NCBI RefSeq assembly: GCF_010894455.1
Contig: NZ_JAAIXY010000001.1
Location: forward strand, 496,001 to 560,000
Length of the DNA: 64,000 nucleotides
Direction of reading: 5' to 3'
DNA from: Myxococcus eversor
GTDB lineage: Bacteria > Myxococcota > Myxococcia > Myxococcales > Myxococcaceae
Shown here piece after piece: positions 27,601 through 36,246 of this stretch. Positions within the stretch are counted from its first letter, which is position 1; each line of letters begins with the position of its first letter. Made by a program: the position numbers and the translations under genes. The notes beneath the pieces were generated by a model. It was not told the DNA's origin, did not search any database, and saw only the letters and a list, made by a program, of their open reading frames with translations.

Positions 27601-30600
27601 CGAGCACGCCGGTGGCGGCGTCGTACTGGAAGTCGACCTCCAGCGCGCGTCCCGACGCCGTGGCGGGAAGCACGCGTTTGCTCGGAAAGGTGCGCCAGGT
27701 GGCGTCGTAGACGTGCGTCACCGCGCCCTTGCTCGGGTCCTCCATGCGCGTCTGGTTGCCCCAGTCGTCGTACTGGTACGAGTAGACCTGCCACGTGTCC
27801 CCGCTGCTCCAGCGCGAGTGGGTCTTCACGTCCCAGGTCGACTCGTCGAACGTCATGCGCTCCCAGCGCAGCGTCTCGTTGCCCGCGGGGTCGGCGCTGA
27901 GCCGGCGCTCCTTCAAGAAGCCGAAGCGGTGCTTCTCCACGTCGTTCTGGAAGGTCTGCCGGGTATGCAGGGGCGCGGACGGGGCCCCGGTGGTGCTCTG
28001 GGTGATGGACGTGGCGTTGCCGTAGTCGTCGTACTGGAACGACTTGATGCGCACGCAGTCCGGCGTGTCCGTGGCGGCGAAGGTGTAGAGCTTCTTGCGC
28101 ACGCTGGTGGTCTGGAGCTGGTAGACCCCCGCGCTCGCCGGGGTGCTGTAGTCGTATTCGGAGCGGACCATCAGGGCCCGGTCCGACGCGCGCCGCACCG
28201 TCTGCGTCCGCACCGCGTACGTGCGTGGGAACTCCTGGTGGTAGCGCGTCTCCGTGAGCACGCCCGCGGGGCCCGTGTGAGGGTCCGACTTGCTCCATGC
28301 TGCGAAGCCCAGCCACCCCCGTCCCTGGAGGTTCAGCCGGGCCCCCGCGTACGTGAAGCCGTGGGAGTAGCGCTGCGTGGACGAATAGACCTGTGTGTAG
28401 GCCGACACGACGTAGCGTGGGTACTGGACGCTGCGGGAGGCGAAGCTCATGCCCACCGTGCCCGCCTGGCTGCCCGGATTGGCGGCCAGCGCATACGTCG
28501 CCCCGGGGAGCTGGTTGTTGAAGAGCGCCTGGGTGTCGACCTGCTCCTGGCCCGGTGGCTCGCGGGTGTAGACAGCCGGGTCGGTGAGGGGCTTGTAGGA
28601 CAGCTCGAAGCGGCCCCCCAGGCCGTTGGTGATGGTGGAGACCAGGTCGGGGTACTCGGGGGTCGCCGAGAGCAGGTGGGCCGCGCCGGAGCCGTCCACG
28701 TGGAGGAGGTCCGCCTTGCCCACGCCCGTCACTCCGAGCGCGGCGGTGGACTCGCCCACCGCGACAAAGGCGGGCACCTGGGACACCTTCGCGTGGTAGC
28801 GCAGCGTGCCGGCCTCGTTGAGCAGCACGGCGACGCGGCTGGGGTTCGACGAGCCGTCGCGTTGGTGTTCCCCGACGATGACCAGGTCGTCCTTCCCGCT
28901 GCCGGTGACGTCGGCGGGCATGAGCTGGGGAATGGTGGCGCCGTACTTGAGCCCGGTGCTCCCCAGGTCCTGGAGGACGAAGCCCTTGCCCGTGTTGTGC
29001 AGGGCTCGCAGGTGAAGGGTGGTGCCGTCTGTATAGGGATTGAGGAGATCCACCTGCCCGTCGCCATTCAGGTGGATGGGGATGAGGCTGCCACCCCAGG
29101 GCACGCGGGTGCCGGAGGGCAAGAGGGGTGTGCTCTGTTGTTGGAATCCCTTGCGCTCGGCGTCCGCGCGCAGCCAGGTGAGCTTGAGGAAGCCCCCGTC
29201 GTTGGAGGCGTGGACCAGGTCCGTCTGTCCGTTGCCGTCGACGTCCAGGGGCATCAGGTGCCCGCCGAAGGGGAGCGTCGTCGTCGTGGGGCCGTGGGAG
29301 GAGGGCGCGAAGGCCCTGCCATTGGAGTACAGGACGTCCAGCTTGAGCTGGGCCGCGTTGTTGGTGGCGTAGACCAGGTCCGTGCGGCCATCGCCGTCGA
29401 CATCCAGCGAGTGCAGCCGTCCTCCCCACAGGAGGCTGTCGGGCCCCGCCCCATGCACGGCGCCTTCGCGTACCAGCGTCCAGCGGCCGTTGCGCTCGGT
29501 GGCCTTGAAGAGCGTCAACCCCAGCCTGCCGCCGTTGTTGGCCGCGTAGAGCAGGTCCATGTGGCCGTCGGCGTCCACGTCGAGCGGGCAGAAGGTGCCG
29601 CCCCACACCATCGACGCGCCGCCCAGGTCCACCGGATGGGGGCCCTCCAGCCCGTTGCGGGTGGACAGGTAGAGGTCCAGCCGGAGCTGCTGGCTGACGT
29701 GGTAGGCGTGCAGCACGTCCGTGAGGCCGTTGCCGCTGACGTCCATGGGGATGCGCAGCCCTCCGGGCATGTTCTTGCCCAGCGAGCGCGAGGGTTGGAA
29801 GACGGTGGGCTCGCTTTCGGCCTGGCCCTGCCATGCGAAGGTGGTGCGGGGCAGGGAGGTGTCCCGCGCGTCCGTGGCAACCGACTGGAGCAGGGGACGC
29901 CGGGTGGACTTGCTGGGCTGGAAGTCGAACCGATACGTGCGGACGAGGACGTCATCGACGAAGGTCTGCACCTGCGAGAGCAGCCGGGCCATGCGGACGG
30001 GGTGGCCGCCCACATAGGCCGTGGTGACGTCCTGCCGGTTCGTGTAGCCGAAGCGGACCTGCCGCTTCTTCGCGATGGGGCTTTTGACGTTGTCCGTGTA
30101 TTCGATGACCTTCGGATAGTGGGCGTTGTTCTGCGCGTCGAGCTCGTACGTCACCGTCATGAAGTTGCCGTGACGGTCCGTGACGCGGTTGAGGGACCAG
30201 AGGCGGATGGAGGGCACGGTGCTGGACGCGGGGACGCGCGAGTCCACGGTCGCCCCGTATTCCCATGTCTGTCCATCCCGGGTGAGGACGGTGAAGGACT
30301 GGGGGCCTCGCTGAGAGTCCCACCCCGAAGGGTAGTGCGGGGTCACCTTCCGCCACGTCTGGATTTCCGTGGAATAGGTTGTCTGGGGTTGCCCGTAGGC
30401 GCCCGAGACGGCCATCAATCGCTGTCCATCCAGGGTGAAGCGGTCGTCCAGGTCATAATTGACGGAACCGTGCCGGCCGTCCTGCGCGACGGTGCGGCCC
30501 GCGCGGGTGATGGAGGACAGCCCGCTCAGGCCCCACCCGACGCCGAGCAGCCCGTCGCCGCCACCGCTGTTGTAGGCGATGCCCAGGGCGGGAGCGAGGC

Positions 30601-30700
30601 CCGCCGTGCCCGGGGGGACCTTGAGCTCGAAGGCATAGGAGGTGCCACCGTCCTTGTCGACGCTGAACTGGTCCGTCAGTCTTCCGGTGCTGTCTGCCAT
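24665..30700 (-). CDS. Giant SpvB / FG-GAP / RHS-repeat protein, putative polymorphic toxin
   Basis: A 2011-residue protein. Residues about 1-310 form a SpvB-like domain (KDGGTSYAFELKVPPGTAG, GIAYNSGGGDGLLGVGWGL). About 310-670 hold FG-GAP/VCBS calcium-loop repeats such as LDVDGDGRTDLVYATNN and LDVDGNGQTDLVHASN. RHS/YD repeats follow to about 1680, and the RHS core ends in GLYYASSRYYSPLLGGF and RYAYVLNDPMTLIDPSG near 1690-1753. The 258-residue C-terminus after DPSG is Ala/Gly-rich and hydrophobic with several membrane-like helices and no known toxin motif. There is no signal peptide. The arrangement resembles Tc-toxin B/C components and RHS toxins, which shield a C-terminal payload in a shell. 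The ATG has GGGGGCGG just upstream. Confidence 0.93.
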   Translation of the reverse strand: MADSTGRLTDQFSVDKDGGTSYAFELKVPPGTAGLAPALGIAYNSGGGDGLLGVGWGLSGLSSITRAGRTVAQDGRHGSVNYDLDDRFTLDGQRLMAVSGAYGQPQTTYSTEIQTWRKVTPHYPSGWDSQRGPQSFTVLTRDGQTWEYGATVDSRVPASSTVPSIRLWSLNRVTDRHGNFMTVTYELDAQNNAHYPKVIEYTDNVKSPIAKKRQVRFGYTNRQDVTTAYVGGHPVRMARLLSQVQTFVDDVLVRTYRFDFQPSKSTRRPLLQSVATDARDTSLPRTTFAWQGQAESEPTVFQPSRSLGKNMPGGLRIPMDVSGNGLTDVLHAYHVSQQLRLDLYLSTRNGLEGPHPVDLGGASMVWGGTFCPLDVDADGHMDLLYAANNGGRLGLTLFKATERNGRWTLVREGAVHGAGPDSLLWGGRLHSLDVDGDGRTDLVYATNNAAQLKLDVLYSNGRAFAPSSHGPTTTTLPFGGHLMPLDVDGNGQTDLVHASNDGGFLKLTWLRADAERKGFQQQSTPLLPSGTRVPWGGSLIPIHLNGDGQVDLLNPYTDGTTLHLRALHNTGKGFVLQDLGSTGLKYGATIPQLMPADVTGSGKDDLVIVGEHQRDGSSNPSRVAVLLNEAGTLRYHAKVSQVPAFVAVGESTAALGVTGVGKADLLHVDGSGAAHLLSATPEYPDLVSTITNGLGGRFELSYKPLTDPAVYTREPPGQEQVDTQALFNNQLPGATYALAANPGSQAGTVGMSFASRSVQYPRYVVSAYTQVYSSTQRYSHGFTYAGARLNLQGRGWLGFAAWSKSDPHTGPAGVLTETRYHQEFPRTYAVRTQTVRRASDRALMVRSEYDYSTPASAGVYQLQTTSVRKKLYTFAATDTPDCVRIKSFQYDDYGNATSITQSTTGAPSAPLHTRQTFQNDVEKHRFGFLKERRLSADPAGNETLRWERMTFDESTWDVKTHSRWSSGDTWQVYSYQYDDWGNQTRMEDPSKGAVTHVYDATWRTFPSKRVLPATASGRALEVDFQYDAATGVLVSQTQPNGGREVHQHDGLGRPVETQRVGPGGSLVATMRFQRGQDATGKHRKTLTRQEWNRDVWAVRTEYVDGFGRVTRTVNQGMESGGLVGRAILEDTALDAHDQPVEQSLPYFSGDTPKRAQALSYDEYERVVRRETSGAGTSPNVTAYEYPRANRVVLTEGATSPEPRTRTLTHGFHGDAQCLEELQDSRGNTTRFTYDAAGRRLSATDPKVDTTFSYDGLDRHSAITTRSGSTTFTRESYAYQDEQRQWTHTDGAGLVTTFRHDALRRMVSKQVGSERTDYTYDDQSSPHSLGLLTGVQLPDGTAYVYGHDTEGNTTSVKLTLEGTTYVLGQDFTPTRLLSRIVYPDAARTEVLYHRDALQRLLKMTEGAKEHLVQSDFTPTGAPAVARYGNGVRTAWTYTPDGHLLTQDVFSQDERPVAASTLEWDAFWQVGAIRDRLEAPQNQTFTYDTLGQLLKAQGGGYGLQEYAYDGACSLTRKAGLTLERTGHQISGGFSPSSSDALHTRYDANGSLVELRYQGLTTHFGYDGERRLQQVGEVRFSYDQDGRRLKKAEPDLTTYYVAPCYEVVAFSNGARQHTRYLMDGEQLVASVTVVESGTSPGGQTGVPAPGTRYFHVNNTRSTTLVTDERGQVASAMDYDPFGTPRLRSGSDDFRRKYSGLELDSTGLYYASSRYYSPLLGGFITADTQLGAPEDHMGAYNRYAYVLNDPMTLIDPSGFGLFGSIKNFFTNTLPDWFSKNWEQIVSYAVDIALIAGGIALSFVPGMQGVAAFAVGMAVGGLVGAGLGGLAYNISTNATGKEFSWADWGAQVGIGAAAGAIAGGFSAVGELAATGLNLASRSLLNVGLRAGTDLIGGVVSGMASQVIGNAVAGAPLGADLTFAAVFGGAAGALGSVVASGGKAALSRVARSLDDLDGLADGLRRASYNVAGGPTMQLEMEGMRKLVALTLGGTFGTSLGYTFSYLHAEQFLLPGMK

Positions 30701-31198
30701 TGTCCGCCCCCGTGTTTCGCGTGAAGCTCCGCCGTCGGCGTCCCCACTCCGTCAAGGGGGGCGCCGCATGGCCAATGCAGACACCGCCGCGGACCGCGCG
30801 CGGCGCGTGCTGGGATTCCATATGGCCAGAAGACCTGGCGGAGTCGGTTTCTTCCCCAGAGCCCAGACGCAACGTGCGTCCATTGGATGGGTGGGCTTGG
30901 AGTGGGCGGGAGTCTGGTTTGGCGGGTCAGCGAAAGTCGAGGCAAAGATTGTCAGCCGGGACCTTCGTACGTGGAGAGTGTTTCCCACCAACCGCGTCTG
31001 CCGACAGGACGGGCGAGGACACGGGCGGCGTCAAACGCGCGCAACGCGTCTTCCTCAGGGGAAGTCCTTAGGGAGAGGTTCGAACCGCTCGGCTTCCGGG
31101 CGGTGGGGCGAGAGGGAAATCGCCGCCACCTTCTACCGGGACGAGTCGTCCGCGTGACACGGAGGGCGAGCCCATGAAAGAGGGCCCGCCCGGGGACT
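30701..31198. other. 498-base gap between the RHS gene and nrdB
   Basis: No convincing gene. Short open frames on both strands have no ribosome sites and no family resemblance. It must contain the promoter and leader of the RHS gene, but I see no clear -35/-10. A palindrome GGTTCGAACC lies at 31078-31087. The nrdB terminator hairpin is at its right end. Confidence 0.6.
31164..31191 (-). terminator. Hairpin after nrdB
   Basis: GGGCG and GCCC pair with GGGC and CGCCC around an 8-10 base loop, 8 nt past the nrdB stop. The sequence after it on the minus strand is only mildly U-rich. Confidence 0.45.
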
Positions 31199-32209
31199 TC
31201 AGAACGTGGCGTCGAGCACCACGTCGTTGGCCGCGCCCACTCCCACGGCGACCTGGTAGGCGGACACGCGGCGCTCGAAGAAGTTGGTGAGCTCCTGCAC
31301 GTCCTGCAGGTCCATGAAGGACAGCGGGTTCTTCGTGCGGAACACCGGCGTCAGCCCCAGCATCTGCAGCCGCTGGTCCGCCGTGTACTCCAGGTAGCCT
31401 CGCATCTCCTGCACGGAGAGGCCCGCGACGCCGCCGCTCAGGAGGTCCTGGGCGAACTGCGTCTCGCACTCCACCGCCTCGCGCAGCATCGCCTCCACGT
31501 CGCGCTCCATCTTCGCGTCGAAGAGGTCCGGCTCCTCCTTGCGGGCCACGGTGATGCACTCGTAGGCGAAGGCCATGTGCGCGCTCTCGTCGCGGAACAC
31601 CCAGTTCGTCCCGGCGGCGAGCCCGTTGAGCAGGCCCTTGCTGCGCAGGAAGTACACGTAGGCGAAGGCCGCGAAGAAGAAGAGGCCTTCGATGCAGCCC
31701 GCGAAGCAGATGAGGTTGAGCAGGAAGGCGCGGCGGTCCTCCTTCGTCTTCAGCTCGTTCAGCCCGTTGATGCTGTCCATCCACTTCATGCAGAAGCGCG
31801 CCTTGCGCTGGATGGAGGGGATGTTGTCGATGGCGGCGAACGCCTTCGCGCGCTCGGCCTGGTCCGGCACGTAGGTGTCCAGCAGCGTCAGGTAGAACTG
31901 GACGTGCAGGGCCTCTTCATAGAGCTGACGCGACAGGTACATCCGCGCCTCGGGCGCGTTGATGTGCTTGTAGAGGTTCAGCACCAGGTTGTTGCCGACG
32001 ATGCTGTCGCCCGTCGCGAAGAAGGCCACCAGCCGGTGGATGAGATGTCTCTCCGCATCCGTCATCTTCGAGCGGAGGTCGACGATGTCCGTGGAGAAGT
32101 CGACCTCCTCGACCGTCCAGGTGTTCTTGATGGCGTTCCGATACATCTCGAAGAAGACCGGGTAGGCCATCGGTCGCAGCGTCAGATTCAGTCCGGGTTC
32201 CAGCAGCAT
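31199..32209 (-). CDS. nrdB: Class I ribonucleotide reductase small subunit
   Basis: R2, 336 residues. It houses the di-iron centre and tyrosyl radical used by NrdA. The E-x2-H-x3-Y pattern that holds two iron ligands and the radical Tyr is seen as YEEALHVQFY (E99, H102, Y106). The second ligand set lies in CIEGLFFFAAFAY and NWVFRDESAHMAFAYE. The ATG at 32209 has AAGG 9 nt upstream and matches the usual N-terminus; upstream ATG and other in-frame starts are less supported. It follows nrdA, but a strong hairpin with a U-run (32310-32337) stands between the two. Confidence 0.95.
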   Translation of the reverse strand: MLLEPGLNLTLRPMAYPVFFEMYRNAIKNTWTVEEVDFSTDIVDLRSKMTDAERHLIHRLVAFFATGDSIVGNNLVLNLYKHINAPEARMYLSRQLYEEALHVQFYLTLLDTYVPDQAERAKAFAAIDNIPSIQRKARFCMKWMDSINGLNELKTKEDRRAFLLNLICFAGCIEGLFFFAAFAYVYFLRSKGLLNGLAAGTNWVFRDESAHMAFAYECITVARKEEPDLFDAKMERDVEAMLREAVECETQFAQDLLSGGVAGLSVQEMRGYLEYTADQRLQMLGLTPVFRTKNPLSFMDLQDVQELTNFFERRVSAYQVAVGVGAANDVVLDATF

Positions 32210-32309
32210 GGGCGCGATCCTTACCATGCTCGCGAACGCGTCCAAGCGGCTCTCGCGGCGATTCCTCCGGCCATCCGCCCACGTCTCAACAGCCCCTGAA
32301 AACAACAAA

Positions 32310-32337
32310 GCGAGCACGCGTTTTCACGCGTGCTCGC
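32310..32337 (-). terminator. Strong hairpin between nrdA and nrdB
   Basis: A perfect 12-bp stem (GCGAGCACGCGT/ACGCGTGCTCGC) with a TTTC loop. On the minus strand TTTGTTGTTTTC follows, as in an intrinsic terminator. Located 33 nt past the nrdA stop and 101 nt before the nrdB start. It would limit or separate nrdB transcription. Confidence 0.75.
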
Positions 32338-32369
32338 CAGGACGAAAAAATCAGTGAATCAGGAGTTCT

Positions 32370-34871
32370 CTACTGGCACGCCTCGCACGCTTCCGGGTTC
32401 TCCAGCGAGCACGCCACCGCTTCGGCGTCCGTCACCGGCGAGGCGGACGCGACAGGGGCGGGCGCGGACGGCGCGGGTGCACTCGCGGTGCTGTTGCCCA
32501 CCGTCGCCTTGGCGATGCGCGTGGCCGGGCGGGAGCGCATGTAATACGTCGTCTTCAGCCCCTTCTGCCATGCGTAGAAGTACATGGAGGAGAGCTTGCC
32601 GATGTTTGGCGTCTCCACGAAGAGGTTGAGCGACTGGCTCTGGTCGATGAAGGCGCCGCGGTCGGCCGCCATGTCGATGAGCGAGCGCATGGGCAGCTCC
32701 CACGCGGTCCGGTAGATGGCGCGCAGGTTCTCCGGCAGCTCATTCAGGTCCTGGATGCTGCCTTCCGCCATCTTGATGCGATTGCGCACGCCCTCGTTCC
32801 AGATGCCAATCGCCTGGAGGTCACGGACGAGGTAGCGGTTCACCTGGAGGAAGTCGCCCGACAGCGTCTCGCGCTTGAACAGGTTGGACACCTGCGGCTC
32901 GATGCACTCGTAGCAGCCGGCGATGGACGCAATCGTCGCGGTGGGCGCAATCGCAATCATCAGCGAGTTGCGCAGGCCGTGCTTCACGATGCGAGCGCGC
33001 AGCGCATCCCAGCGCGCCGTGTCCTCCGGCGTCACGCCCCAGCTGTCGAACTGGAGCTCGCCCTTCGCCGCCCGCGTCTCCGGGAAGGAAGGATGCGCGC
33101 CGAACTGCTCGGCCATCTCGCACGACGTGGTCAGCGCCGCGAAGTAGATCTCCTCCGAAATCTTCCGCGACAGCGCGCGGGCCTCGGGGGCGTCGAACGG
33201 CAGGCGGAGCTGGAAGAAGACGTCCTGCAGGCCCATCAGGCCCAGGCCCACCGGACGCCAGCGGCGGTTGGAGTCCGCCGCCGTGGGGATGGGGTAGAAG
33301 TTCAGGTCGATGACCCGGTCCAACTGCTTCATCGCGAGCTGGGCGTTGGCGCGCAGGCGCTCGAAGTCGAACTTCCCGTCCGCCACCAGGCGGCCCAGGT
33401 TCAGCGAGCCCAGGTTGCACACCGCCGTCTCACCCTGGCTCGTCACCTCCAGGATTTCGGTGCACAGGTTGGACAGGTGGATGACGTTGCCGGGCAGGCC
33501 CGTCTGGTTGCTCTTGCGGTTGCTGATGTCCTTGAAGGTCATCCAACCGTTGCCCGTCTGCGCCAGCGTCTTCATCATCTTGGCGTAGAGGTCGCGCGCC
33601 TTCACCTTGCGCATCGCCAGGCCGGAGCCTTCCGCCTCGACGTAGGCCTTCTCGAACGCCTCGCCGAACAGGTCCGTCAGGTGCGGCACCACCTTGGGGT
33701 CGAACAGGCTCCAGTCGCCCTCCGACTCCACCCGCTTCATGAACAGGTCCGGCACCCAGTTGGCCAGGTTCAGGTTGTGCGTGCGGCGCGCATCGTCACC
33801 GGTGTTCTCACGCAGCTCGAGGAAGTCCTCGATGTCCGCGTGCCACGTCTCCAGGTACACGCAGCAGGCGCCCTTGCGCTTGCCGCCCTGGTTCACCGCC
33901 GCCACTGACGCATCCAGCGTCTTCAGCCAGGGGACGATGCCGTTGGAGTGGCCGTTGGTGGAGCGGATGAGCGAGCCGCGCGCGCGCACGCGGTGGTAGC
34001 CCACGCCGATGCCGCCGGAGAACTTGGACAGCATCGCGATGTCCGAATACTTCCGGTAGATGGCGTCCAGCTCGTCCGTCGGCGAGTCCAGCAGGAAGCA
34101 GCTGGAGAGCTGCTCGTGGCGGGTGCCGGAGTTGAAGAGGGTGGGGGAGCTGGGCAGGTACTCCAGGGAGCTGAACAGCCGGTACAGCTCGATGGCCTCC
34201 TTCGCGTTGTCGCCGCTCAGCGCGCACGCGACGCGGAGGAAGAACTCCTGCGGCGTCTCCAGCACCTCGCGCGTCTGCGGGTTCTTCAGCAGATAGCGGT
34301 CGTAGACGGTGCGCAGGCCGAAGTACTCGAACAAGTCGTTGCGCGACGGGTCGATGGCCGCGTTGAGCTTGCGCGCGTTGGCCTGGACGAACTGGAGCAG
34401 CCGGTCCGCGATGAGGCCGTGCTTGTGGCCGGCGGCGACGGACTGGCTGAAGGAGTGGATGTCCTGGTTGCTGACCTCCTTCTGGATGAAGGTGGCCAGC
34501 AGGCGCGCGGACAGGCGCGCGTACTCGGGCTCCTCGACGATGAGGGCGGCGGCCGTCTGGATGGAGAGGCTGTCCAGCTCGCGCGTCGTCGCGCCGTCGT
34601 AGAGGCCGGAGATGGTCTTCGTGGCCACGCGCATCACGTCCACGCGGGACAGCCCCATGCAGCTCTTGCCCACCGCGCGGACAATCTTGTTCAGGTCCAC
34701 CGGCTCGGCCGTGCCGTTGCGCTTGCGCACGCGCATCGTGGTGGGGGCGAACTCGCTCTGCGTGGGCTCCGCCACGGGCGTCACGCTCGCGGTCGGCCCG
34801 GGTTGGGCGTGGGTGGCGGGCGGGACGGGCATCGGCGCGGGGGCGGGCTTCACGGGCGTTTCGAAGTTCAC
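32370..34871 (-). CDS. nrdA: Class I ribonucleotide reductase large subunit
   Basis: An 833-residue R1 that reduces ribonucleoside diphosphates to deoxyribonucleotides. Residues 1-45 are a Pro/Ala-rich extension. The ATP-cone (about 46-133) gives dATP feedback control. The active site is visible: SSCFLLDSP and VCNLGSLNL carry the redox Cys pair, and LSNLCTEI carries the Asn, radical Cys and Glu. The tail ends CSLENPEACEACQ with the thioredoxin-reducible Cys pair after another Ala/Pro-rich linker. It begins with GTG at 34871 with GGAG upstream. Its mRNA has a leader of about 255 nt from the promoter at 35134-35162. Confidence 0.96.
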   Translation of the reverse strand: MNFETPVKPAPAPMPVPPATHAQPGPTASVTPVAEPTQSEFAPTTMRVRKRNGTAEPVDLNKIVRAVGKSCMGLSRVDVMRVATKTISGLYDGATTRELDSLSIQTAAALIVEEPEYARLSARLLATFIQKEVSNQDIHSFSQSVAAGHKHGLIADRLLQFVQANARKLNAAIDPSRNDLFEYFGLRTVYDRYLLKNPQTREVLETPQEFFLRVACALSGDNAKEAIELYRLFSSLEYLPSSPTLFNSGTRHEQLSSCFLLDSPTDELDAIYRKYSDIAMLSKFSGGIGVGYHRVRARGSLIRSTNGHSNGIVPWLKTLDASVAAVNQGGKRKGACCVYLETWHADIEDFLELRENTGDDARRTHNLNLANWVPDLFMKRVESEGDWSLFDPKVVPHLTDLFGEAFEKAYVEAEGSGLAMRKVKARDLYAKMMKTLAQTGNGWMTFKDISNRKSNQTGLPGNVIHLSNLCTEILEVTSQGETAVCNLGSLNLGRLVADGKFDFERLRANAQLAMKQLDRVIDLNFYPIPTAADSNRRWRPVGLGLMGLQDVFFQLRLPFDAPEARALSRKISEEIYFAALTTSCEMAEQFGAHPSFPETRAAKGELQFDSWGVTPEDTARWDALRARIVKHGLRNSLMIAIAPTATIASIAGCYECIEPQVSNLFKRETLSGDFLQVNRYLVRDLQAIGIWNEGVRNRIKMAEGSIQDLNELPENLRAIYRTAWELPMRSLIDMAADRGAFIDQSQSLNLFVETPNIGKLSSMYFYAWQKGLKTTYYMRSRPATRIAKATVGNSTASAPAPSAPAPVASASPVTDAEAVACSLENPEACEACQ

Positions 34872-35323
34872 GAGCGGCTCACTCCAAACGAGGGCAATGG
34901 CGTGGCCACGAGGACAAGCGAGGAGCTTGCCCTGGGAGGGGATTCCCGGGCCACCAATAACTGCACGGATGTGTAGGGGGAAGGCCCGCTTTACTGGCGC
35001 GGGCCTACGGTCTCGAGGATACCCGGAGGCTCAGGTGACATGCGGGGTAGACTGCTGTGTGTAAGGACACCACAACCCCTCCCTGAGCCCCGTGGGACGC
35101 CGCCAGACGAGTGGGGCGTCGTCGACCGGGCACAAGGTATTGGGGGCTCCCGTTGGTGTCAACGCGAGATCTAGTGCCTGAGTAGGTCCGTCCTTTGCAA
35201 TCTATGATCGATCTCCAACGCCCCGCATCACGTTCTGCTCATGACAGTCGGTGACGAACTGGAGGACACTCCGTGTCAGGGGCGTGGAATCGAACCTGGG
35301 AGGACGGGCCCCCCGGACCCTGC
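34872..35323. other. 452-base gap holding the nrdA leader and promoter
   Basis: No gene seen. On the minus strand it holds the nrdA promoter (35134-35162) and a leader of about 255 nt. The leader has a 7-bp hairpin, GGCCCGC/GCGGGCC at 34983-35005, and C-rich single-strand stretches. I found no B12-box or other riboswitch signature and no recognisable NrdR box pair. The rest, 35163-35323, is spacer after the 35324 gene. Confidence 0.6.
35134..35162 (-). promoter_or_regulatory. Promoter of nrdA
   Basis: On the minus strand TTGACA (plus 35157-35162), a 17-bp spacer, then TACCTT (plus 35134-35139). A perfect -35 with ideal spacing; the -10 is moderate. Confidence 0.65.
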
Positions 35324-36142
35324 TCAGGGAGTCGTGCCCGAATCCATCCCCGAATCCACCGGCGGCGTCGGGGTGGCACCCTCCGTGGGGGCCTCCGGCG
35401 AGGTCGGTGTAGGTGCGGGTGGGGGTGACTGGACAGGGGGCTCGGGAGGCATCTCACGGGGCGTCTCCTGGGGTCCACTCAAGGTGTGGACGGCGCGGCG
35501 GAGGGCTTCCTCGAGCGCGCGGGCGGGGGGCGCGACGGTGGAGAGCATCTGGTTGGCGCTGCGCGCGTGGCGGCTCTGGCTCTCCGCGGCGAGCTTGAGC
35601 TGGGCCAGGGCGTCGCTGACGAGCCTCCGGGCATCCTCGAGCTTCTGGCGGGCCTGGAAGTAGGCCACCTCGGTCATGAGCCGCTGGAGGGTGAGGCGCT
35701 GCTCCTCGGTGACGCCGGAGAGCTTCTCCGCGCGGCGCAGGTAGTACAGGCCCTGCTCCACCTTGGGGGGCTCCTCGGAGGCGATTCGGGGGCGGGCCAT
35801 GGACTCCAGGAGCGGGAAGAGGGCCCGGTCCAGTTCGTCACGCTCGGTGAAGCTGCGCAGGATGAGGGAGCCGACGTCCTGACCTTCCAGGGGGATGGGG
35901 GCGTAGGCGTCCGCCAGACGGGGGTCTCCGGGCCGGTAGGGGACGGAGCCCATGGGGGCCATGCGGCCCTTCATCACCACGAGCTGGCTGTCCACGGACG
36001 CCAGGGTGAAGGTGCGTGAGTTCAGCTGGGACAGGAGGAACACGACTCCGCCGCCCAGTCCGAGAATGAGGAAGAAGACGAGCAGCCTGATGAAGGTCCG
36101 CCGTGCCCGATAGCCAAAGCCCTGCTGTGCTGATCCGTTCAT
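35324..36142 (-). CDS. Single-pass membrane protein with helical domain and Pro-rich tail
   Basis: A 272-residue protein of no recognised family. A membrane helix at about residues 18-38 (FIRLLVFFLILGLGGGVVFLL) follows a short basic N-terminus, so most of the protein should be periplasmic. Residues 40-210 look helical, with Gln/Glu/Arg-rich stretches (ARQKLEDARRLVSDALAQ). The last 50 residues are almost only Pro, Glu, Thr and Ser, as in wall-spanning or disordered linkers. The ATG at 36142 has AGGAGA upstream. Divergent from the giant coiled-coil gene, so the two may be related in function. Confidence 0.75.
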   Translation of the reverse strand: MNGSAQQGFGYRARRTFIRLLVFFLILGLGGGVVFLLSQLNSRTFTLASVDSQLVVMKGRMAPMGSVPYRPGDPRLADAYAPIPLEGQDVGSLILRSFTERDELDRALFPLLESMARPRIASEEPPKVEQGLYYLRRAEKLSGVTEEQRLTLQRLMTEVAYFQARQKLEDARRLVSDALAQLKLAAESQSRHARSANQMLSTVAPPARALEEALRRAVHTLSGPQETPREMPPEPPVQSPPPAPTPTSPEAPTEGATPTPPVDSGMDSGTTP

Positions 36143-36199
36143 GTCGCCTGCTCTCCTGACGTCCGGGCGCCGGGCTGATTTCGGCCCCTGGCGCTTTCC

Positions 36200-36227
36200 T
36201 TGGGGTGCGGAGGCCCACGGCTATACT
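36200..36227 (+). promoter_or_regulatory. Promoter of the giant coiled-coil gene
   Basis: TATACT at 36222-36227 is a near-perfect -10. TTGGGG at 36200-36205 with a 16-bp spacer is a fair -35. Transcription would start about 12-14 nt before the ATG at 36247, leaving almost no leader and no visible ribosome site. Confidence 0.5.
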
Positions 36228-36246
36228 CCCACCCCCGAACACACCC

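Noticed and set aside
24698..30724. 2008-residue plus-strand ORF antisense to the RHS gene
   Set aside because: A mirror frame of a high-GC gene: low-complexity His/Arg/Val-rich sequence without domains, ribosome site or start context. The minus-strand RHS frame has clear domains.
31072..31095. tRNA T-arm-like palindrome GGTTCGAACC
   Set aside because: Flanking bases do not form a T-arm stem on either strand and no cloverleaf fits.
34872..35133. Cobalamin riboswitch or NrdR boxes in the nrdA leader
   Set aside because: No B12-box-like sequence and no paired NrdR-type boxes found by eye; only a simple 7-bp hairpin.
35275..35310. tRNA T-arm-like GGTTCGATTCC on the minus strand
   Set aside because: The adjacent stem does not pair and no anticodon or acceptor arm is found; it is chance sequence after the 35324 gene.
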